From Flavobacterium daemonense (GTDB taxonomy: Bacteria; Bacteroidota; Bacteroidia; Flavobacteriales; Flavobacteriaceae), in NCBI RefSeq assembly GCF_007341385.1, contig NZ_VJYD01000009.1, positions 149,495 to 213,494 on the forward strand: DNA of 64,000 bases. Direction: 5' to 3'. Both the position numbers and the translations under genes were made by a program. Within the stretch, counting starts at the first letter, position 1. The number at the start of each line of letters is the position of its first letter. A model generated the notes under the pieces. The model had not been told where the DNA came from and made no database searches. It was given only the letters and a program-made list of their open reading frames with translations. Positions 52,975-61,248 of this stretch are shown one piece after another.

Positions 52975-54126
52975 TTACAAAGCATTTTTTCGCTGTGCTT
53001 TCCACCATCTTTCTGGCAACTCTTGGTTGCAAGCGCATAAATATTCGTCATAAGAACACGGTAATAACGTATTTCTTTTCAATTTATTGCTGCCGTTAGA
53101 AACAAATGGAATTTCGATCCACCAACGGTCTGTTTTATCACTTTTGTAAAAGATAAGCTCCTCATCTTCTAAAGGAACAATGTACTTCAAATAATTTGTT
53201 CTACTTCCAAATGGATATTCTTTTGAACGATAGTGATACCCTTCTATAAAATACCATGCAATTTGCGCTATTAAAACAGCTTCATGAACTGTACTATTAT
53301 GATTAAAGATACCGAATGCCGACACTTTATCACTGATTCCTGAATATCGAGCTAATGAGCATATCTCTTTTCCATTAAAACCATTAGGCTCAAACGAAAC
53401 CAAATTACCCGATTCTGATGATTTTACAGAATTCAAATCAATACTAACTAAATCAGCATCTCTAAAAACTGGTTCAGCCAATGCTATATTATTTGAAATC
53501 TCACCTAATCGATAAGCATCAAAAAACAATTTTTCGATCAAATCAATCTCTTCCTGACTATTATAGTAGGTCTGATAGCCAATATTGCAATAGTTGAATA
53601 GGTTATTTGGCTCATCAATAATGATTTTCGTAAGATATGAATTTGCCGAAACAGACTCATTTTCTTTGCCAAAATCAAATCGATTATCAACTGAAACCAA
53701 GTTTACCATTTGCTCAAGATCATCGTAAGCACGATATAAAGCATAAGTCAAATCCTGCGAACCTCCCAGGACTATAGGAATGACTTTATTCTTAATTAAT
53801 GAAGCCACAACTTTTTTAAGTGCGAAATAAGTATCATCTACAGAGTCGCCAGCCAAGATATCGCCTAGATCAGCAATAGATGCGTCCCAGTTTCCTGGAT
53901 ACATGCTATAAAGCTTCTTGCGGATTGAAGTCAGATTAACTTCATTTACCATATTGATGTTTCGTCTGTCTTCTAAAACACCAACAATGGCAATATTTAT
54001 TTTACTAATATCTGGAAATTGATCATGAGTATGCAACACTATTTTACTACCCAATTCTTGAGAAGACAACGAATTGATAAAATTTACAATTCCGTCGTTA
54101 ACTGGTTCTAGAAAATCAAATTCCAT
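52975..54126 (-). CDS. Arginase/formimidoylglutamase-fold protein with altered metal site
   Basis: 383 residues. The ureohydrolase fold is visible, but the manganese-ligand motifs are changed: GGDHS is G121-G-S-Q-D125, DAHxD is D147-N-R-F-D151, and SxDxDxxDP is S228-I-D-L-N-S. The metal-binding His and one or more Asp are therefore missing. It is usually annotated formimidoylglutamase, but catalysis is doubtful; a binding or structural role is more likely. It starts 14 bases after topA on the same strand, upstream of gldK. Confidence 0.8.
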   Translation of the reverse strand: MEFDFLEPVNDGIVNFINSLSSQELGSKIVLHTHDQFPDISKINIAIVGVLEDRRNINMVNEVNLTSIRKKLYSMYPGNWDASIADLGDILAGDSVDDTYFALKKVVASLIKNKVIPIVLGGSQDLTYALYRAYDDLEQMVNLVSVDNRFDFGKENESVSANSYLTKIIIDEPNNLFNYCNIGYQTYYNSQEEIDLIEKLFFDAYRLGEISNNIALAEPVFRDADLVSIDLNSVKSSESGNLVSFEPNGFNGKEICSLARYSGISDKVSAFGIFNHNSTVHEAVLIAQIAWYFIEGYHYRSKEYPFGSRTNYLKYIVPLEDEELIFYKSDKTDRWWIEIPFVSNGSNKLKRNTLLPCSYDEYLCACNQELPERWWKAQRKNAL

Positions 54127-54140
54127 TTATTGTGCTTAAA

Positions 54141-56657
54141 TTATTTCTTTTTAGCTGCTGCTTTTTTAGCCGGAGCTTTCTTTGCTGTTGTTGTTTTTTT
54201 GGCTGGAGTCTTTTTGGCCGGTGTTTTAGCCGCAATCATTTCCTGAACTTGAGGCAATGTTAATTTCGTCGCATCAACATCTTTGCTTAGTTCAATTTTG
54301 ATTTTTCCTTTTGTGATGACAGATCGTCCCCAGCGCGCTTTTTCAACCAAAATTCCTTCTTCTTCCCAATTGTGAAGCACTTTGTCAATGTTTTTCTGCA
54401 ATTTATCTTCAATCAATTCCTCAACATCGGCCTGAGATAAATTATCAAAATTGTATTTTTTGCTCACATTCACAAAAAGACCATTCCATTTGATAAACGG
54501 ACCAAAACGCCCCACACCTTTTTGAACAGCTTCTCCTTTATACACAGCAATTGGCGCGTCAGCAAGTGCTTTTTCGTCAATTAATTCCTGTGCTCTTTCT
54601 TTAGAAACTCCTAAAGGATCTTCTCCTCTTGGCAATGAAATAAAAACACTTCCGTGACGCACATAAGGACCATAACGCCCGTTATTTACTTCCACTTCTT
54701 CGCCTTTATATTCACCTAAACTTTTTGGAAGCAAGAATAAATTCAAAGCTTCTTCAAGCGTAATATTTCCAATATTTTGATCCGCCATTAAGCTGGCAAA
54801 CTTTTTATCTTCGTCGTCTGCTTCTCCAATTTGAGCCATTGGGCCAAATTTTCCTAAACGAACAGAAACTTGTCTTCCGTCAGCATCTTTACCAAGAATT
54901 CTTTCACCGCTTTCACGTTCAGCATTTGCTTCAACTTCCTTTACATTTGGATGAAATTGATTGTAAAAATCCTGCATCATTTTTGCCCAGTCGATATTTC
55001 CCTCGGCAATTTCGTCGAAATCCTGCTCTACTTTTGCAGTAAAATTATAATCAAGAATATTTCCGAAGTTTTTAACTAAGAAATCAGTAACGATTGTCCC
55101 AATATCTGTTGGAACTAATTTCCCTTTATCAGAACCTGTATTTTCTTTTAAGACTTTCTCAGCAACTTTATTGTCTTGTAAAGTAAGCTGTGTATAATTA
55201 CGCTCGTGGCCTTCAAGCGTTCCTTTTTCAACATAATTTCTATTGATGATAGTTGAAATAGTAGGCGCATAAGTTGACGGACGTCCAATTCCAAGTTCTT
55301 CTAATTTTTTCACCAAAGAAGCCTCTGTATAACGTGCCGGTGGTCTTGAATATCGTTCTGTAGCCGTAACATAGTTATTTATCAGCTTTTCGTTTACTTT
55401 TAAAGCCGGCAACATTCCTTCTTGCTCTTCCTCGTCATCATCATGACCTTCCAAATAAACTTTTAGGAAACCTTCAAAAAGCAATACTTCTCCAGAAGCT
55501 GTAAAAATTTCGCTGTGGTTATCTGCCTCAATTTTTACGTTTGTTCTTTCTAACTGTGCGTCGCTCATTTGCGAAGCTAAAGTTCTTTTCCAGATCAAAT
55601 CGTATAAACGAGCCTGATCACGATCGATGTTTACGCTATGGCGCGACATATCTGTCGGACGAATTGCTTCGTGCGCTTCTTGTGCTCCTTTGCTTTTGTT
55701 AGAAAAAGTTCTCGGTTTCGAGAATTCTTTTCCGTATGATTTTATAATTTCAGCTTCAGCGGCGTCCATTGCTTCTTTAGAAAGATTCACCGAATCGGTT
55801 CTCATATAGGTAATAAGTCCGGCTTCGTATAAACGCTGTGCTAACTGCATTGTGATTCCAACTGGTAAATACAATTTTCTTGCAGCTTCCTGTTGAAGCG
55901 TAGAAGTTGTAAACGGTGCTGTTGGTGATTTTTTGGTAGGTTTAGTTTCTAAATCGGCTACCTTATATTTTGAACCGATGTTCTTGTTCAAGAAATCTTC
56001 GGCTTCTTTTTTAGTATTGAAGTTTTTCGGCAGTTTTGCCTTGAAAGCTTTTCCGGCTTCGTTTACAAACTCGGCAACAATTGAATAGGTTGCTACTGCA
56101 GTAAAGTTTTGGATTTCGCGTTCTCTTTCAACAATCAAACGTACTGAAACAGATTGTACACGACCAGCAGAAAGTCCGCCTTTGATTTTTCTCCATAAAA
56201 CCGGAGATAATTCGTAACCCACCAAACGATCCAGAACACGTCTCGCCTGTTGTGCATTAACTAAATTATAATCAATTTCTCTAGGATTATCGATTGCTTT
56301 AAGAATCGCAGATTTTGTAATCTCGTGAAAAACAATACGTTTTGTTTTTTTATTATCCAGTTTCAGTTCTTCCGCCAAGTGCCAAGAAATAGCCTCTCCC
56401 TCGCGGTCCTCATCGGATGCCAACCAAACCATTTCGGCATTTTTAGATAGTGTCTTCAGTTTGCTTACCAAGGCTTTTTTATCCGGAGAAACTTCATATT
56501 TAGGTTTAAAACCATTCTCTACATCTACTCCTATTTCCTTTGATGGTAAGTCGGCTATGTGACCATAACTTGACTCCACCTGAAAATCGTTCCCAAGAAA
56601 TTTCTCGATCGTTTTCGCCTTTGCAGGTGACTCCACTATTACTAAATTCTTTGCCAT
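54141..56657 (-). CDS. topA: DNA topoisomerase I (type IA)
   Basis: I place the start at the ATG at 56655-56657 (MAKNLVIVESPAKAKTIEKFLG, the standard TopA opening), giving 838 residues; an ATG seven codons upstream is less likely. TOPRIM motifs (VWLASDEDREGEAISWHL) and the active-site tyrosine segment GLITYMRTDSVNL are intact. The C-terminal region has several zinc-free repeat modules (GRYGPYVRHG, GRFGPFIKWNG) and a Lys/Ala/Pro-rich tail (PAKKTPAKK repeats) that may bind DNA. It relaxes negative supercoils. Confidence 0.96.
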   Translation of the reverse strand: MAKNLVIVESPAKAKTIEKFLGNDFQVESSYGHIADLPSKEIGVDVENGFKPKYEVSPDKKALVSKLKTLSKNAEMVWLASDEDREGEAISWHLAEELKLDNKKTKRIVFHEITKSAILKAIDNPREIDYNLVNAQQARRVLDRLVGYELSPVLWRKIKGGLSAGRVQSVSVRLIVEREREIQNFTAVATYSIVAEFVNEAGKAFKAKLPKNFNTKKEAEDFLNKNIGSKYKVADLETKPTKKSPTAPFTTSTLQQEAARKLYLPVGITMQLAQRLYEAGLITYMRTDSVNLSKEAMDAAEAEIIKSYGKEFSKPRTFSNKSKGAQEAHEAIRPTDMSRHSVNIDRDQARLYDLIWKRTLASQMSDAQLERTNVKIEADNHSEIFTASGEVLLFEGFLKVYLEGHDDDEEEQEGMLPALKVNEKLINNYVTATERYSRPPARYTEASLVKKLEELGIGRPSTYAPTISTIINRNYVEKGTLEGHERNYTQLTLQDNKVAEKVLKENTGSDKGKLVPTDIGTIVTDFLVKNFGNILDYNFTAKVEQDFDEIAEGNIDWAKMMQDFYNQFHPNVKEVEANAERESGERILGKDADGRQVSVRLGKFGPMAQIGEADDEDKKFASLMADQNIGNITLEEALNLFLLPKSLGEYKGEEVEVNNGRYGPYVRHGSVFISLPRGEDPLGVSKERAQELIDEKALADAPIAVYKGEAVQKGVGRFGPFIKWNGLFVNVSKKYNFDNLSQADVEELIEDKLQKNIDKVLHNWEEEGILVEKARWGRSVITKGKIKIELSKDVDATKLTLPQVQEMIAAKTPAKKTPAKKTTTAKKAPAKKAAAKKK

Positions 56658-56835
56658 TGCTCTTATTTTCTGCAACAAAAGTATTTATTTTTTTTAAATA
56701 TTAACCTTATGAATGAATTTTTGAGTTATTTTAATATTATGTTTCACAAAATTGCAGATTTATCTGTAATCCTACCTATTATATATATAGGTGTAACTTT
56801 TAAAGGATTATGACCGAGAATTGTTCTTTTAAAAC

Positions 56836-56990
56836 CAATCCTCCTAGCCCAGATTGAAGCGAAAAGCCCGGAGTAAAAAATGCAAAAGTTTCTTGTTTTA
56901 AAAAAGCGACCAACGGAAGCTCTTTTTAAAACATTAGAAACTTTGCTTTTTTTATGAGGACTTGAAGCGGAAAGCTGGAATAGCTTCTAA
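56836..56990 (+). ncRNA. Candidate structured RNA (flavobacterial intergenic motif)
   Basis: The block CCTCCTAGCCCAGATTGAAG at the left and GGACTTGAAGCGG-AAAGCTGG-AATAGCTTCTAA at the right frame a long imperfect hairpin (GCAAAAGTTTCTTGTTTTAA against TTTTTAAAACATTAGAAACT). I recall similar TAGCCC...GAAGCGG...TAGCTcCTAA segments in many Flavobacterium and other Bacteroidota intergenic regions, where the central stem varies and the framing blocks stay. It may be a member of a known RNA class such as flavo-1, but I cannot verify this. It could also be a repeat element rather than an RNA. Confidence 0.45.
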
Positions 56991-57041
56991 ATACTATAAA
57001 ATCTAAAATCTGAAAACATTGTTAATTCTTTATCTGACATC

Positions 57042-57073
57042 TTGTCATATTCACATCAATTAACCTATCTTTG
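57042..57073 (+). promoter_or_regulatory. Promoter of miaB
   Basis: TTG at 57042-57044, a 21-base spacer, TATCTTTG at 57066-57073, 17 bases before the ATG. Good match to the Bacteroidota consensus. Confidence 0.65.
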
Positions 57074-57090
57074 CACTTTGAAATTTTACA

Positions 57091-58536
57091 ATGGAAAAGA
57101 TTATTGAAGAAAGCAAACAAGGCGAAAGTCTTGTTTTAGAGAATAAACCTGAAAATACCAAAAAACTATTTATAGAAAGTTACGGCTGTGCGATGAATTT
57201 TTCGGATAGTGAAGTCGTGGCATCCATATTATCTGACGGAGGTTACAACACTACTTCTGTTTTAGAAGAAGCCGATTTGGTTTTGGTGAACACTTGTTCT
57301 ATTCGTGATAAAGCCGAACAGACAATTCGCAAGCGTCTGGAAAAATACAATGCAGTAAAACGTACGAATCCGAAAATGAAAGTGGGCGTTTTGGGCTGTA
57401 TGGCGGAGCGTTTGAAAAGTCAGTTTTTAGAAGAAGAAAAAATAGTCGACCTTGTTGTTGGTCCTGATGCCTATAAAGATCTACCAAATTTATTAGCAGA
57501 AGTTGAAGAAGGACGCGACGCAATCAATGTAATTTTATCAAAAGAAGAAACGTACGGAGATATTTCACCGGTTCGTTTGATGAGCAATGGAATTACCGCT
57601 TTGGTTTCTATAACTCGTGGTTGCGATAATATGTGTACATTTTGCGTTGTTCCTTTTACGCGCGGACGTGAACGCAGCCGTGAACCACAAAGTATCATGA
57701 ATGAAATTCAGGACTTGTGGAATAAAGGTTTCAAGGAAATTACGCTTTTAGGACAAAACGTTGACAGTTATCTTTGGTACGGCGGCGGATTGAAAAAAGA
57801 TTTCGTAAATGCTTCCGAAATGCAAAAAGCAACTGCGGTAGATTTTGACCAATTACTGGAAATGGTTGCGGTTGGTTTTCCTAAAATGAGAATTCGTTTT
57901 TCGACTTCAAATCCTCAGGATATGCACGAAAGTATTTTGCATGTCATTGCAAAATATCCAAATATTTGTAAACACATTCACTTGCCAGTTCAATCTGGAA
58001 GTAATCGAATTTTGAAAGAAATGAATCGTTTGCACACTCGTGAAGAATACATGGCTTTGATTGACAAAATTAGAGCGATTGTGCCAGATGCTTCGATTTC
58101 GCAAGATATGATTGCCGGTTTCCCAACAGAAACTGAAGAAGATCATCAAGATACAATGAGTTTGATGGAATATGTAAAATATAATTTTGGTTATATGTAT
58201 TCGTATTCTGAACGCCCAGGAACTTTGGCAGGAAGAAAAATGAAGGATGATGTTGAAGAAGAAACAAAAGCGAGAAGATTACAGGAAATTGTTGATTTAC
58301 AGCAAAAGCATGCTTGGTTTAGAAGCGAGGAATTTGTTGGGAAAACGGTTGAAGTTTTAGTTGAGAAAGTTTCGAAGAAATCCAAAGAAGAATTTTCTGG
58401 AAGAAACTCTCAAAGTATCACAGTAGTTTTCCCGAAGGAAAATTACAAAATTGGAGATTTCGTAAACGTAAAAATCACGAATTGCACTAGCGGAACTTTA
58501 AAGGGTGAAGCAGTTGGGTATTCTGAAATGAATTAG
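57091..58536 (+). CDS. miaB: tRNA-2-methylthio-N6-dimethylallyladenosine synthase
   Basis: 481 residues. The N-terminal UPF0004 domain holds the auxiliary Fe-S cysteines Cys33 (ESYGCAMN), Cys69 (NTCSIR) and Cys103 (GCMAER). The radical SAM motif is C178-D-N-M-C182-T-F-C185, followed by VPFTRGRERSREP. A TRAM domain closes the protein. It adds the methylthio group to i6A37 of tRNAs reading UNN codons. Own promoter upstream. Confidence 0.96.
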   Translation: MEKIIEESKQGESLVLENKPENTKKLFIESYGCAMNFSDSEVVASILSDGGYNTTSVLEEADLVLVNTCSIRDKAEQTIRKRLEKYNAVKRTNPKMKVGVLGCMAERLKSQFLEEEKIVDLVVGPDAYKDLPNLLAEVEEGRDAINVILSKEETYGDISPVRLMSNGITALVSITRGCDNMCTFCVVPFTRGRERSREPQSIMNEIQDLWNKGFKEITLLGQNVDSYLWYGGGLKKDFVNASEMQKATAVDFDQLLEMVAVGFPKMRIRFSTSNPQDMHESILHVIAKYPNICKHIHLPVQSGSNRILKEMNRLHTREEYMALIDKIRAIVPDASISQDMIAGFPTETEEDHQDTMSLMEYVKYNFGYMYSYSERPGTLAGRKMKDDVEEETKARRLQEIVDLQQKHAWFRSEEFVGKTVEVLVEKVSKKSKEEFSGRNSQSITVVFPKENYKIGDFVNVKITNCTSGTLKGEAVGYSEMN

Positions 58537-58540
58537 TTTT

Positions 58541-59010
58541 TTAACCGCAAATTTCACAAATTTCCGCAAATTAATTATTGATGATTGATACAAACGAATA
58601 TTACTACAAGAAAGATCAAAATTATCAAATTGTAGATATATGCATGGAAGTACATAGATTATTGGGACCTGGCTTACTTGAAATCGTTTATAAAGACGCA
58701 TTAGAAATTGAATTCAAAAACAATAACATTCCTTATCATCGAGAAAAGGAATTTTCAATAGAATATAAAGGAGTTATTTTGCCTCATAAATTTTATGCTG
58801 ATTTCATAGTTTATGAAGATATAATATTAGAAGTAAAATCAGTGAGAGAAATTAGCAATGATCATCTTGCCCAAACATTAAATTACATGAAACTTGCAGA
58901 TACTCCAGTTGGAATAATTGCAAACTTTCAAAACAAATCATTAGTACACAAAAGATTGATAAATTCATAAACAGAATTTGCGCTAATTTGTGTAATTTGT
59001 GGTTAATTTA
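58541..59010. repeat. Inverted-repeat pair framing the GxxExxY gene
   Basis: The 32-base left arm starting at 58541 (TTAACCGCAAATTTCACAAA...) and the right arm ending near 59006 pair at 28 of 32 positions. The only gene between them is the GxxExxY gene, whose ATG follows the left arm by four bases and whose stop precedes the right arm by about four. Confidence 0.85.
58578..58970 (+). CDS. GxxExxY protein (PD-(D/E)XK nuclease-like)
   Basis: 130 residues, soluble. The hallmark motif G-L-L-E-I-V-Y is preceded by VHRLLGP, and KFYADFIVYEDIILEVKSV supplies the D...ExK pattern of the PD-(D/E)XK_3 family. The biochemical role is unproven; the fold suggests a nuclease. It lies between miaB and a sigma-54 activator and is tightly enclosed by an inverted repeat, so it looks like a passenger of a small repeat-bounded element rather than part of either neighbouring operon. 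Confidence 0.9.
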   Translation: MMIDTNEYYYKKDQNYQIVDICMEVHRLLGPGLLEIVYKDALEIEFKNNNIPYHREKEFSIEYKGVILPHKFYADFIVYEDIILEVKSVREISNDHLAQTLNYMKLADTPVGIIANFQNKSLVHKRLINS

Positions 59011-59145
59011 ATAATAAACATTTCTAACTGATTTTAAAAAATCTGTGTTAATCATTTTAATCTGTAGCAAAAATACAAGCCAACGTTTTAAGTTTTAGAG
59101 AAAATCTAAAACCTGAAACAAATAAAAACTTGAAACAAAATCGAT

Positions 59146-60402
59146 ATGGAAACAGTTCAAGCAATAAAACAGCGATTTGAGATTATTGGTAATGATCCAA
59201 AATTAAATCGTGCCATTGAAAAAGCCATTCAGGTTGCTCCAACTGATATTTCGGTGATGGTAACTGGGGAAAGTGGTGTTGGTAAAGAAAACATTCCTAG
59301 AATTATACATTCGCTTTCACACAGAAAGCACGGAAAATATATTGCCGTAAACTGCGGAGCGATTCCGGAAGGAACTATTGACAGTGAACTTTTTGGACAC
59401 GAAAAAGGCGCTTTTACCGGCGCTACAAGCACACGTGAAGGTTATTTTGAAGTGGCTGACGGCGGAACCATTTTCTTAGATGAAGTTGGAGAATTGCCTT
59501 TAACTACTCAAGTTCGTTTGCTTCGTGTTTTAGAAAACGGCGAATTCATTAAAGTAGGTTCGTCTCAGGTTCAAAAAACCAATGTCCGAATTGTAGCTGC
59601 AACAAATGTGAATTTATTCAATGCTATTGAAAAAGGGAAATTCCGTGAGGATTTGTACTATCGTTTGAGCACTGTCGAAATCACATTGCCTCCGTTGCGC
59701 GAAAGAAATGAAGACATTCATTTATTGTTCAGAAAATTTGTGGCCGATTTTGCTCATAAATATAAAATGCCGCCTTTAAAACTAGATGATGATGCAATTC
59801 AGCTTTTGCAAAAATTTAGATGGAGCGGAAATATTCGCCAGCTTCGAAATGTGGCGGAACAAATCTCTGTTTTAGAAACAAATAGAGATATTAATCTGGC
59901 AACACTTCACTCGTATTTGCCTGCTGAAGGAAGCAATTTGCCGTCTGTAATTAGCGACAAGAAAAAAGAAAGTGATTTTAGTACCGAAAGAGACATTTTG
60001 TACAAAGTCCTTTTTGATATGAAAAGCGACTTGAACGATTTGAAAAAACTGACTTTGGAATTGATGAAAAATGGTTCCTCAAAAGTTCAAGACATTAATC
60101 CGAATTTAATTCAGAAGATATACGGTAATCAAGAAAACGACAGCGAAATTGATTTTGAAGAAGAACCAAGAACTGCTGTTATGACTCCGGCAAGCCGAGA
60201 AGATAATTACCAAATGCCCGATGACAATTATTTGTTTGCCGAAACCATCGAAGAAGAAGAAATTTTACGTTTAGAACAGAAAGAAATCGAAATGATCAAA
60301 AAATCATTAGAAAAAAACAAAGGAAAACGTAAAGCAGCTGCCGACGAACTGGGAATTTCAGAAAGGACTTTATATAGAAAAATCAAACAATTTGACCTAT
60401 AA
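59146..60402 (+). CDS. Sigma-54-dependent transcriptional activator (no receiver domain)
   Basis: 418 residues. The AAA+ domain has Walker A GESGVGKE (41-48), the sigma-54 contact loop GAFTGA (88-93), Walker B IFLDEV (109-114) and the R finger region FREDLYYRLSTVEITLPPLRER. A Fis-type helix-turn-helix closes the C-terminus (RKAAADELGISERTLYRKIKQF). The N-terminus goes straight into AAA+, with no sensory or phosphoacceptor domain, so regulation must come from elsewhere. It is followed by lptE, a Glu-rich protein gene and secG, an order I recall from related bacteria. Confidence 0.93.
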   Translation: METVQAIKQRFEIIGNDPKLNRAIEKAIQVAPTDISVMVTGESGVGKENIPRIIHSLSHRKHGKYIAVNCGAIPEGTIDSELFGHEKGAFTGATSTREGYFEVADGGTIFLDEVGELPLTTQVRLLRVLENGEFIKVGSSQVQKTNVRIVAATNVNLFNAIEKGKFREDLYYRLSTVEITLPPLRERNEDIHLLFRKFVADFAHKYKMPPLKLDDDAIQLLQKFRWSGNIRQLRNVAEQISVLETNRDINLATLHSYLPAEGSNLPSVISDKKKESDFSTERDILYKVLFDMKSDLNDLKKLTLELMKNGSSKVQDINPNLIQKIYGNQENDSEIDFEEEPRTAVMTPASREDNYQMPDDNYLFAETIEEEEILRLEQKEIEMIKKSLEKNKGKRKAAADELGISERTLYRKIKQFDL

Positions 60403-60504
60403 AAAATAAATTTCAATAATTAAAAATCCACATTCCAATTGCCTATATTTGGGCACCTATTGGGATTTGGAATTAAATAAATTGGAATTTTCACATACAA
60501 TTTT

Positions 60505-61023
60505 ATGAAAAAAATATATTCTTTATTTGCCTTATTAAGCTTGTTCTTATTAAGCGGATGCAATGTGTACAACTTTACTGGAACAGGAAATATTGATGCT
60601 AAAACATTTCAAGTTAACTTTTTCCAGAACAATGCCGACTTAGTTGAACCTGGAATTGACAGACAATTTACACTGGCTCTGCAGGATATCATTATGAATC
60701 AGACCAACTTAAACTTAGTAAGTAATAGCGGTGATTTGGTTTATGAAGGTGAAATTACAGATTATAGGATTACACCAATGACTGCAACTGCTGCAGACGC
60801 AAATGGCAATATGGGAGCGTCGCAAAACCGTTTGACAATTCGTGTAAATGTTAGATTTTCAAATAGGAAAAAAGAAACGGATGATTTTGAGAAACAATTT
60901 GAGTTTTATAATGACTTTAAAGGAACAGATCTTCCAACTGGAGCAGTCTTAAATAACGCAATTCAGACCATTTTCGAAAGAATTACTCAGGATATTTTTA
61001 ATGAGTCATTGGCAAAATGGTAA
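60505..61023 (+). CDS. lptE: LPS-assembly lipoprotein LptE
   Basis: 172 residues with lipobox LFLLSGC (Cys19). The mature start NVYNFTGTGNIDAKTFQVNFFQN and the closing NNAIQTIFERITQDIFNESLAKW match the Bacteroidota LptE family. It would plug the LptD translocon in the outer membrane and help deliver lipopolysaccharide. A TATATTTG box at 60444-60451 may start this transcript. Confidence 0.9.
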   Translation: MKKIYSLFALLSLFLLSGCNVYNFTGTGNIDAKTFQVNFFQNNADLVEPGIDRQFTLALQDIIMNQTNLNLVSNSGDLVYEGEITDYRITPMTATAADANGNMGASQNRLTIRVNVRFSNRKKETDDFEKQFEFYNDFKGTDLPTGAVLNNAIQTIFERITQDIFNESLAKW

Positions 61024-61035
61024 TTTTATAGTTTA

Positions 61036-61247
61036 ATCGGTTAATCGTTAAGTCGTTAAATCGATTAAATTATTAAACAGTAAAATCGGTTAAACAAATT
61101 TCCGATTAAACAGTTAAACAAATGAACGATTAAACAGTAAAATCGATTAAATTATCAAACAGGAAAATCGGTTAAAAAAATTTCCGATTAAACAGTTAAA
61201 CAAATAAGCGATTAAACAGTTAAACCAATAAACGATTAAACAGTAAA
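61036..61247. repeat. Tandem repeat region (82-base unit, two copies)
   Basis: The unit starting TCGATTAAATTATTAAACAG at 61061 recurs at 61143, period 82, with few changes. Inside each unit shorter CGATTAAACAGTTAAACAAA pieces repeat. The array reaches up to the ATG of the next gene, so it may form its 5' leader. Confidence 0.9.
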
Positions 61248-61248
61248 A

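Larger units (their letters stand above)
56658..57090. other. Intergenic region between topA and miaB
   Basis: Contains a small AT palindrome (CCTATTATATATATAGG near 56776-56792), the candidate structured RNA at 56836-56990 and the miaB promoter at 57042-57073. No ORF is seen. Confidence 0.55.

Noticed and set aside
61036..61247. Possible CRISPR or origin iterons
   Set aside because: The 82-base units are contiguous with no spacers, and there is no replication gene nearby.
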